A DNA stretch of 5,572 bases from RCIO01 sp035555795 (GTDB lineage Bacteria > Pseudomonadota > Alphaproteobacteria > Rhizobiales > Rhizobiaceae): NCBI GenBank assembly GCA_035555795.1, contig DATMGE010000061.1:1-5572 (forward strand). Direction: 5' to 3'. The translations under genes and the position numbers were made by a program. This document shows, piece by piece, positions 1-5,572 of this stretch. Position 1 is the stretch's first letter, and every line of letters starts with the position of its first letter. The notes beneath the pieces are model-generated. The model was not told where the DNA came from, did not search any database, and saw only the letters and a list, made by a program, of their open reading frames with translations.

Positions 1-1053
1 GTCTATACCGCCACGATGCTCGCCGCGGCGATCGCCACTTTCCTGCTGGCCTTCGCCACCACCTATACGCAGATGCTGATTGCCGCGCTCGGCGTCGGGC
101 TGGCCGGCGGTTCCTTCGCGGTGGGCGTCGCCTATGTGTCGCGTTTCTATCCGGCAGGCAGGCAGGGAACGGCGCTCGGCATTTTCGGCGTCGGCAATGT
201 AGGGGCCGCCGTCACCAAGTTCCTCGCGCCATTCGCGCTGCTGGCCTGGGGCTGGCAGAGCGTGGCTGTCATCTGGGCCGCGGCGCTCGCTCTCATGGCG
301 ATCATCTTCTGGCTGACCACCGAGGACGACCCGGTGATCCGCCAGCGCCGCATTTCCGGCGCCGGGCAGCCGCGCAGCTTCATGGCCGAGTTCGAGCCGC
401 TGAAGGACGTCCGCGTCTGGCGCTTCGCGCTCTATTATTTCTTCGTCTTCGGCGGCTTCGTGGCGCTGGCGCTCTGGCTTCCGCGCTATCTGATCGGCGT
501 CTACGGGTTCGATATCACGACCGCCGGTATTATCGGTGCTGCCTATTCGATCCCCGCCTCGATCTTCCGCGCCTATGGAGGTGTGCTGTCGGACAGGATC
601 GGCGCCCGTACCGTGCTCTACTGGACCTTCATCGTGTCGGCGGTTTGCTGCGCAGTGCTGTCGCTGCCGGCCACCGACTACACGGTACGTGGCATCGACG
701 GGCCGATCGCCTTCCATGTGGAGGTCGGCTGGCTCGCCTTTATTCTGGTGGCCTTCGTCCTCGGCTTCTTCATGGCCGTGGGCAAGGCGGCCGTCTACAA
801 GCACATCCCGGTATACTACCCCGACAAGGTCGGCGCCGTCGGCGGCCTGGTCGGCATGATCGGCGGTCTGGGCGGCTTCCTGCTGCCTCTCGCCTTCGGC
901 GCGCTCAACGATATCACCGGCGTCTGGTCGAGCTGCTTCATGCTGCTCTTCGTCGTCGCGGCGGCTTGCCTGGCTTGGATGCACGTCACCGTGCAGCGTC
1001 TGGAGCAGACGCGCGCCGGCGCCGCACAACCTCTCACCTCACCGGCGGAATGA
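1..1053 (+). CDS. Nitrate/nitrite transporter, MFS NarK/NasA family (5' partial)
   Basis: Inner-membrane MFS carrier that would import nitrate (or exchange nitrate and nitrite) to feed the reductases encoded next to it. The frame is open from base 1, so the ATG at 16 is an internal Met and not the start. There are 350 visible residues, with about ten hydrophobic helices readable (roughly TM3 to TM12); TM1-TM2 and the first substrate Arg of the NarK family lie off the left edge. Counting from base 1, the first glycine-rich nitrate signature is near residues 33-45 (GLAGGSFAVGVAY) and the second near 278-296 (GAVGGLVGMIGGLGG). Arg190 (bases 568-570, in FRAYGGVLSDR) matches the second substrate-binding Arg of E. 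coli NarK. A hydrophilic loop of about 20 residues (near 222-242) separates TM9 and TM10. The stop is 18 bases before nirB, so co-transcription is likely. The family call is firm; nitrate versus nitrite preference and direction cannot be read. Either narK or nasA is used as a name for such genes, so no symbol is given. Confidence 0.93.
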   Translation, partial: VYTATMLAAAIATFLLAFATTYTQMLIAALGVGLAGGSFAVGVAYVSRFYPAGRQGTALGIFGVGNVGAAVTKFLAPFALLAWGWQSVAVIWAAALALMAIIFWLTTEDDPVIRQRRISGAGQPRSFMAEFEPLKDVRVWRFALYYFFVFGGFVALALWLPRYLIGVYGFDITTAGIIGAAYSIPASIFRAYGGVLSDRIGARTVLYWTFIVSAVCCAVLSLPATDYTVRGIDGPIAFHVEVGWLAFILVAFVLGFFMAVGKAAVYKHIPVYYPDKVGAVGGLVGMIGGLGGFLLPLAFGALNDITGVWSSCFMLLFVVAAACLAWMHVTVQRLEQTRAGAAQPLTSPAE

Positions 1054-1055
1054 CC

Positions 1056-1063
1056 GAGAAGGA
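1056..1063 (+). promoter_or_regulatory. Ribosome binding site of nirB
   Basis: The purine run GAGAAGGA ends 8 bases before the ATG at 1072, a good Shine-Dalgarno sequence and spacing. It occupies most of the 18-base gap after the transporter stop and supports 1072 as the nirB start. The gap leaves no room for a terminator or a separate promoter. Confidence 0.75.
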
Positions 1064-1071
1064 TAGCGATC

Positions 1072-3522
1072 ATGACAGAGAAGCTCGTCATCGTCGGCAA
1101 CGGCATGGCTCCCGGACGGATGCTGGAGCATCTGCTGGAAGCCGCGCCCGGCCGCTACCAGATCACCATCTTCAACGCCGAGCCGCGTGTGAATTACGAC
1201 CGTATCATGCTGTCGCCGGTCCTCTCGGGCGAAAAGGAATATGAGGAAATCGTCATCCACGGTGACGGCTGGTACATCAAGCACGGCATCACGCTCTACA
1301 AGGGCCACAAGGTCGTTGCGATCGACCGGCACGCCAGGACGGTCACTTCCGGCCATGGCGTCACGGAAAGCTATGACAAGCTGGTCATCGCCACCGGTTC
1401 GGTGCCCTTCATCATCCCCGTGCCGGGCAAGGACCTGCCGGGCGTGCTCAGCTATCGCGACCTGGACGATGTCAGCGCCATGCTGGTCGCGGCGCAATCG
1501 CGCGACAGGGCGGTGGTCATCGGCGGCGGCCTGCTTGGCCTGGAAGCGGCCGCCGGCCTGAAGGAGCGCGGCATGGACGTGACCGTGCTGCACGTCATGC
1601 CCACATTGATGGAGCGTCAGCTCGACCCTGCCGCCGGCTATCTCCTGCAGAAGGCTGTCGAGGCGCGCGGCATCAAGGTGCGCACCAAGGCCAACACCCG
1701 GCAGATACTCGGCGACGGCAAGGTCGAGGGTGTCGAACTGGATACGGGCGAAATCATTCCGGCCACGCTGGTGGTCATGGCCGTCGGCATCCGTCCCAAT
1801 ATCGGCCTGGCCCGGGAAGCCGGGCTGGAGGTGAATCGCGGCATCGTCACCGACGACCGCATGGTAACCTCCGATCCCGATATCCTTTCGGTCGGCGAGT
1901 GCACGGAAGTGGACGGACGCGTCTATGGGCTGGTCGCGCCGCTCTATGAAATGGCGAAGGCGGCCGCCGCACATCTTTCCGGCAGCGAGAACAGGCGCTT
2001 CATCCATTCCGACACGCCGACGAAGCTGAAGGTCACCGGCATCGATCTCTATTCGATCGGCGATTTCGCGGATGGCGAGGACCGCGAGGAGATCATCCTG
2101 CGCGACGCCTCGGCAGGCATCTACAAGCGCGTCATCCTGCAGGAGAACCGGATCATCGGAACGGTGCTGTTCGGCGAGACAGGTGACGGCGCCTGGTTCA
2201 ACGAACTGAAGAAAAAGGCGACCGACATTTCCGAGATGCGCGACACGCTGATCTTCGGACAGGCATTCCAGGGGGGCGTCTCCGCGGACCCTTTGGCGGC
2301 CGTTGCGGCTCTGGCGGATGATGCAGAAATCTGCGGCTGCAACGGCGTCTGCAAGGGCACCATCGTCTCGACCATCAACCAGAAGGGCCTGACAACGCTC
2401 GAGGACGTCCGCGCCCACACCAAGGCGTCCGCCTCCTGCGGCACCTGCACGGGCCTGGTCGAGAAGATCATGACGCTGACACTCGGCGACAGCTACAATC
2501 CGGCGGCAATCCAGCCGATGTGTTCCTGCACCGAACTCGGCCATGACGAGGTGCGCCGCCTTGTCAAGGCCAAGGCGCTGAAGACGATTCCCGCGGTGAT
2601 GCAGGAGCTGGAGTGGAAGACCTCCTGCGGCTGCGCGAAGTGCCGGCCGGCGCTCAACTACTACCTCGTCGCCGACTGGCCGGACGAATATGCCGACGAC
2701 TACCAGTCGCGATTCATCAATGAGCGCGTCCACGCCAACATCCAGAAGGACGGCACCTATTCGGTCGTGCCGCGCATGTGGGGCGGCGTCACCTCATCGA
2801 AGGAACTGCGCGCCATTGCCGACGTCGTCGACAAGTTCGCCATTCCGACGGTGAAGGTCACCGGCGGTCAGCGCATCGACATGCTCGGCATCAGGAAGGA
2901 GGACCTGCCGGCAGTCTGGGCCGATCTCGGCGAGGCGGGTTTCGTTTCGGGCCATGCCTATGCAAAGGGCCTGCGCACGGTGAAGACCTGCGTCGGCACC
3001 GATTGGTGCCGCTTCGGCACACAGGATTCGACCGGCCTCGGCATTCGCATCGAGAAATTCATGTGGGGATCGTGGACGCCCGCCAAGCTGAAGATGGCCG
3101 TCTCCGGCTGCCCACGCAACTGCGCGGAAGCAACCTGCAAGGATATCGGCGTCATCTGCGTGGATTCAGGCTTCGAGATACATTTCGCCGGCGCGGCCGG
3201 CGTCGACATCAAGGGCACCGAGGTGCTCGGCCTGGTCAGGACCGAGGACGAGGCGCTGGAGGCGATCGTCGCGCTTACCCAGATGTATCGCGAGCAGGGA
3301 CGCTATCTGGAGCGCATCTACAAATGGGCCAGGCGCATCGGGCTGGATGAAATCCGCCGCCAGGTCATGGGCGATCCCGACAAGCGCAAGGCCTATTACG
3401 ACCGCTTCGTGTTCAGCCAGAAATTCGCCCAGGTCGACCCATGGGCCGAGCGCGTCTCCGGCAAGGACAAGCATGAGTTCAGGCCCATGGCGATAGCCGC
3501 AATGCAGGAGGCCGCAGAATGA
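1072..3522 (+). CDS. nirB: Assimilatory nitrite reductase [NAD(P)H], large subunit
   Basis: Cytoplasmic flavin/siroheme enzyme that reduces nitrite to ammonium with six electrons from NAD(P)H. It has 816 residues, close to the usual 800-850. Domain order: FAD-binding Rossmann fold with GNGMAPG at 9-15 and ATGSVP at 107-112; NAD-binding fold with VVIGGGLLGLEAA at 148-160; second FAD contact around SVGEC at 273-277; a BFD-like [2Fe-2S] motif with Cys421, Cys423, Cys456 and Cys459; a second similar cysteine set with Cys484, Cys486, Cys521 and Cys524 (an extra Cys519 lies beside it), followed by the typical CRPALNYYL; a ferredoxin-like half-domain at about 555-620; and the siroheme/[4Fe-4S] ligands Cys640, Cys646, Cys680 and Cys684 in TCVGTDWC and SGCPRNC. 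All four cluster cysteines are present, so the protein looks active. The start at 1072 has a good ribosome binding site and places the Rossmann motif at the expected distance from the N-terminus. The stop overlaps the nirD start. NADH is the more likely donor, by analogy with E. coli NirB; the sequence alone does not settle NADH versus NADPH. Confidence 0.97.
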   Translation: MTEKLVIVGNGMAPGRMLEHLLEAAPGRYQITIFNAEPRVNYDRIMLSPVLSGEKEYEEIVIHGDGWYIKHGITLYKGHKVVAIDRHARTVTSGHGVTESYDKLVIATGSVPFIIPVPGKDLPGVLSYRDLDDVSAMLVAAQSRDRAVVIGGGLLGLEAAAGLKERGMDVTVLHVMPTLMERQLDPAAGYLLQKAVEARGIKVRTKANTRQILGDGKVEGVELDTGEIIPATLVVMAVGIRPNIGLAREAGLEVNRGIVTDDRMVTSDPDILSVGECTEVDGRVYGLVAPLYEMAKAAAAHLSGSENRRFIHSDTPTKLKVTGIDLYSIGDFADGEDREEIILRDASAGIYKRVILQENRIIGTVLFGETGDGAWFNELKKKATDISEMRDTLIFGQAFQGGVSADPLAAVAALADDAEICGCNGVCKGTIVSTINQKGLTTLEDVRAHTKASASCGTCTGLVEKIMTLTLGDSYNPAAIQPMCSCTELGHDEVRRLVKAKALKTIPAVMQELEWKTSCGCAKCRPALNYYLVADWPDEYADDYQSRFINERVHANIQKDGTYSVVPRMWGGVTSSKELRAIADVVDKFAIPTVKVTGGQRIDMLGIRKEDLPAVWADLGEAGFVSGHAYAKGLRTVKTCVGTDWCRFGTQDSTGLGIRIEKFMWGSWTPAKLKMAVSGCPRNCAEATCKDIGVICVDSGFEIHFAGAAGVDIKGTEVLGLVRTEDEALEAIVALTQMYREQGRYLERIYKWARRIGLDEIRRQVMGDPDKRKAYYDRFVFSQKFAQVDPWAERVSGKDKHEFRPMAIAAMQEAAE
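3506..3511 (+). promoter_or_regulatory. Ribosome binding site of nirD, inside the nirB 3' end
   Basis: AGGAGG, a near-perfect Shine-Dalgarno sequence, lies within the last codons of nirB, 7 bases before the ATG at 3519. There are tandem ATG codons at 3519 and 3522. The spacing fits both (7 or 10 bases), but the first gives the ATGA overlap typical of translational coupling, so 3519 is preferred. Confidence 0.75.
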
Positions 3523-3851
3523 TGAACTGGCTCGACATCGGCACGATCGACGACATCCCGCAGCGCGGCGCGCGCTGCGTGAAGACCCCGCAGGGCAAGA
3601 TCGGAATCTTCCGCACCCATGACGACCGGATCTACGCCATCGATGATCACTGCCCGCACAAGGGCGGGCCGCTCACGCAAGGTATCGTGCATGGCGCGGC
3701 CGTGACCTGCCCGCTGCACAACTGGGTCTTCTCCCTTGAAACAGGCAAGGCGCTCGGTGCCGACGAGGGTACCGTCAGGACCATTCCCGTACGGGTGACG
3801 GATGGGCGCATTTCCATCGCGCTCGGCGAAATGCTGCTGGCTGCGGAATAG
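3519..3851 (+). CDS. nirD: Nitrite reductase small subunit, Rieske-type
   Basis: Small cytoplasmic partner of NirB in NADH-nitrite reductase; 110 residues, the usual size for NirD and for stand-alone Rieske ferredoxins. The whole protein is one Rieske fold. The two ligand boxes are Cys45-Pro-His47 (in DHCPHKGGPL) and Cys64-Pro-Leu-His67 (in CPLHNW), separated by 16 residues, exactly the C-x-H ... C-x-x-H pattern of a [2Fe-2S] Rieske cluster. E. coli NirD has lost these ligands, so this protein is of the cluster-bearing type and could carry electrons. There is no signal peptide or membrane segment. The start overlaps the nirB stop by four bases, which suggests coupled translation and roughly matched output. 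A Rieske ferredoxin of an aromatic dioxygenase would look similar in isolation, but the position between nirB and nasA and the N-terminal style (WLDIGTIDDIP) make NirD the clear call. Confidence 0.94.
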   Translation: MMNWLDIGTIDDIPQRGARCVKTPQGKIGIFRTHDDRIYAIDDHCPHKGGPLTQGIVHGAAVTCPLHNWVFSLETGKALGADEGTVRTIPVRVTDGRISIALGEMLLAAE

Positions 3852-3854
3852 ACC

Positions 3855-5572
3855 ATGGATGAAATTGCGGCAGCCGAGACAAGGACGACCTGTCCCTATT
3901 GCGGGGTGGGTTGCGGCGTGTTGGCAAAGGTCACGGCGGACGGAAGCGTGTCCGTCCGCGGTGACCCCGACCATCCCGCCAATCGCGGCAAGCTTTGCTC
4001 CAAGGGATCGGCGCTTGGTGAAACCCTGGGACTGGAAGGCCGGGTGCTCCATCCAGAAATCGGCGGCAGCCGGACTGATTGGGACGCGGCGCTGGATCGC
4101 GTTGCGCAGGTGTTCGCGGACACAATCGCCGCGCATGGGCCGGATTCGGTCGCCTTCTACATTTCGGGCCAATTGCTGACCGAAGACTATTACGTCGCCA
4201 ACAAGCTGATGAAGGGTTTCATCGGCTCGGCCAATATCGATACCAATTCGCGGCTGTGCATGGCTTCTTCCGTCGCCGGCCATCGCCGTGCTTTCGGCGA
4301 GGATATCGTCCCCGGAATCTATGAGGATTTCGAGCAATCCGACCTGATCGTGCTGACGGGCTCCAATACCGCCTGGTGCCACCCGATCCTTTACCAGCGC
4401 ATGCTGGCGGCGCGACGCAAGCGCGGCACGAAGATCGTTGTCATCGATCCGCGCCGGACCGCCACCGTCGATGAAAGCGACCTTCATCTGGCGCTGGATC
4501 CCGGTACGGATGTGCTGCTCTTCAACGGACTGCTGGCGCATCTGGCGCGGTCGCGCGCGATCGACGAAAACTATGTCGCGGCGCATACGTCCGGTTTCGA
4601 CGGGGCGATCGCGCTGGCCCTGGCCGATGCCCCGTCGATCGCGCATGTCGCTGCCGGCTGCGGCCTGGATGCCGCCGATGTGCGGCTCTTCTACGAACTG
4701 TTCGCCGCAAACGAGCGGGCCATCACCGTCTACAGCCAGGGGGTCAACCAGTCGGCGCACGGAACCGACAAGGTCAATGCGATCATCAACTGCCATCTGG
4801 CAACAGGCCGCATCGGCCGGCCCGGCATGGGCCCGTTCTCGGTCACCGGCCAGCCGAATGCGATGGGCGGGCGGGAGGTCGGCGGCCTCGCCAACCAGCT
4901 CGCAGCGCACATGAATTTCGAAAGCGCGGCAGATGTGAACCGCGTCAGCCGCTTCTGGCAGGCGCCCGGCATCGCGCGCAAGGCCGGGCTGAAGGCGGTC
5001 GACATGTTCCGTGCCGCCGGCGACGGCCCTATCAAGGCGCTCTGGATCATGGGCACGAACCCGGCCGTCTCGATGCCGGATGCCGGCCATGTGCGTGCGG
5101 CGCTGAAGTCCTGCGATTTCGTCGTGGTGTCGGACGTGACCCGCACCGATACCACGCGCCATGCCGATGTGTTCCTTCCCGCCGCCGCCTGGGGCGAGAA
5201 GGACGGGATGGTGTCGAATTCCGAACGCCGCCTGTCGCGCCAGCGGCCATTCATGCCGATGCCCGGCGAGGCGCGGGCCGACTGGCGCATCATTTGCGAC
5301 GTGGCGAAGCGGATGGGGTTCGGCCACGCGTTCGACTATGCCGACCCCGCCGCCATCTTCTGCGAGCATGCGGCGCTCTCCTGTTTTGAGAACCAAGGCG
5401 ACCGGCTGTTCGATATCGGCGCCTGCGCAAGATTGGACGATGCCGGCTACGAAAATTTCGCACCGCGCCTGTGGCCGCAATCGAACGACGGAAAGGCAGT
5501 CGACCGCCTGTTCGCCGATGGCTGCTTTCCAACACCGGACAAGCGCGCCCGTTTCGTGCCGGTCCGGCAGGA
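3855..5572 (+). CDS. nasA: Assimilatory nitrate reductase, catalytic subunit (3' partial)
   Basis: Cytoplasmic molybdenum enzyme (Mo-bis-MGD, DMSO reductase superfamily) that reduces nitrate to nitrite for assimilation. 572 codons are visible and the frame is still open at the right edge; relatives are about 850-900 residues, so roughly the last third, including the C-terminal dinucleotide-binding domain and any C-terminal BFD-like domain, is missing. The N-terminal [4Fe-4S] ligands are Cys13, Cys16, Cys20 and Cys48 (TCPYCGVGC, then LCSKG), with Lys50 in the usual electron-relay position. Cys135 in NSRLCMASSV (bases 4257-4259) is the expected Mo ligand. NTAWCHPILYQR (171-182), SQGVNQSAHGTDK (294-306), GQPNAMGGREVGG (332-344) and MGTNPAVSMPD (399-409) are typical of the NasA group. 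There is no twin-arginine leader, which argues against periplasmic NapA. The start is well fixed: an in-frame TAG (the nirD stop) lies two codons upstream, and ATG 3855 is the only usual start codon before Cys13. Only a weak GGAA (3845-3848) precedes it, so translation probably depends on ribosomes finishing nirD. The name narB or nasC is used for the same gene in other organisms. Confidence 0.95.
   Translation, partial: MDEIAAAETRTTCPYCGVGCGVLAKVTADGSVSVRGDPDHPANRGKLCSKGSALGETLGLEGRVLHPEIGGSRTDWDAALDRVAQVFADTIAAHGPDSVAFYISGQLLTEDYYVANKLMKGFIGSANIDTNSRLCMASSVAGHRRAFGEDIVPGIYEDFEQSDLIVLTGSNTAWCHPILYQRMLAARRKRGTKIVVIDPRRTATVDESDLHLALDPGTDVLLFNGLLAHLARSRAIDENYVAAHTSGFDGAIALALADAPSIAHVAAGCGLDAADVRLFYELFAANERAITVYSQGVNQSAHGTDKVNAIINCHLATGRIGRPGMGPFSVTGQPNAMGGREVGGLANQLAAHMNFESAADVNRVSRFWQAPGIARKAGLKAVDMFRAAGDGPIKALWIMGTNPAVSMPDAGHVRAALKSCDFVVVSDVTRTDTTRHADVFLPAAAWGEKDGMVSNSERRLSRQRPFMPMPGEARADWRIICDVAKRMGFGHAFDYADPAAIFCEHAALSCFENQGDRLFDIGACARLDDAGYENFAPRLWPQSNDGKAVDRLFADGCFPTPDKRARFVPVRQ

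Noticed and set aside
16..18. ATG near the left edge as the start of the transporter
   Set aside because: The frame stays open to base 1, and starting here would drop the first two helices of a 12-helix carrier, so the true start is outside the window.
1054..1071. Possible promoter or terminator between the transporter and nirB
   Set aside because: The gap is 18 bases and mostly filled by the nirB ribosome binding site; there is no hairpin with a T run.
645..1244. A 199-codon plus-strand frame spanning the transporter end and the nirB start
   Set aside because: Its product is dominated by Arg, typical of an out-of-frame reading of GC-rich coding DNA, and it overlaps two well-supported genes.
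1039..2733. A 564-codon open frame on the minus strand over nirB
   Set aside because: It is also in codon register with nirB, so the same lack of TTA, CTA and TCA codons explains it. The product resembles no known family and the sense-strand motifs are complete.
3396..5480. A 694-codon open frame on the minus strand across nirD and nasA
   Set aside because: Over nirD and nasA, which share a frame, it is in exact codon register with the sense strand. In that register a minus-strand stop needs a sense TTA, CTA or TCA codon, all rare in this GC-rich genome, so a long opening is expected. Its product is rich in Arg, Ala, Gly and Asp with no recognisable motif, while the plus strand carries intact known enzymes.
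3855..5572. Periplasmic nitrate reductase NapA or formate dehydrogenase as an alternative for the last gene
   Set aside because: There is no twin-arginine leader, the motifs match the NasA group, the neighbours are nirB and nirD, and the Mo ligand is a Cys in the nitrate reductase context NSRLCMASSV.

Overview
The window is a GC-rich, tightly packed, single-strand block of four genes for assimilatory nitrate use: a nitrate/nitrite transporter of the major facilitator superfamily (MFS; NarK/NasA-type, left end cut off), nirB (siroheme NADH-nitrite reductase large subunit), nirD (small Rieske-type subunit) and nasA (cytoplasmic molybdenum nitrate reductase, right end cut off). Protein style, codon use (strong G/C at third positions) and gene order suggest an alphaproteobacterium, probably of the Rhizobium/Mesorhizobium/Agrobacterium group (Hyphomicrobiales). 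That placement is inferred from recognition, not from a search.

Layout: 1-1053 transporter, entering from the left with roughly the first two membrane helices missing; an 18-base gap with a good ribosome binding site; 1072-3522 nirB; nirD from 3519 to 3851, overlapping the nirB stop by four bases (ATGA); two bases plus one (ACC) after the nirD stop, nasA begins at 3855 and runs off the right edge after 572 codons. No stretch longer than 18 bases lacks a gene on the + strand, and there is no sign of an internal promoter, terminator, RNA gene, repeat array or mobile element. The promoter and any leader lie upstream, outside the window.

How the genes work together: the transporter brings in nitrate (and possibly exchanges nitrite); NasA reduces nitrate to nitrite at a Mo-bis-MGD centre in the cytoplasm; NirB, with NirD, reduces nitrite to ammonium using NADH, FAD, Fe-S clusters and siroheme. 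No dedicated reductase partner for NasA lies between these genes. NirD keeps a full set of Rieske cluster ligands, so it may serve as an electron carrier from the NirB flavin to both reductases, as described for the NasB/NasG/NasC system of Paracoccus denitrificans. This is inference.

I found no previously undescribed system here. The points worth a second look are the intact Rieske site in NirD, the doubled cysteine cluster motifs in NirB, and the NirD-NasA junction. The two very long minus-strand open frames are explained as codon-register shadows.
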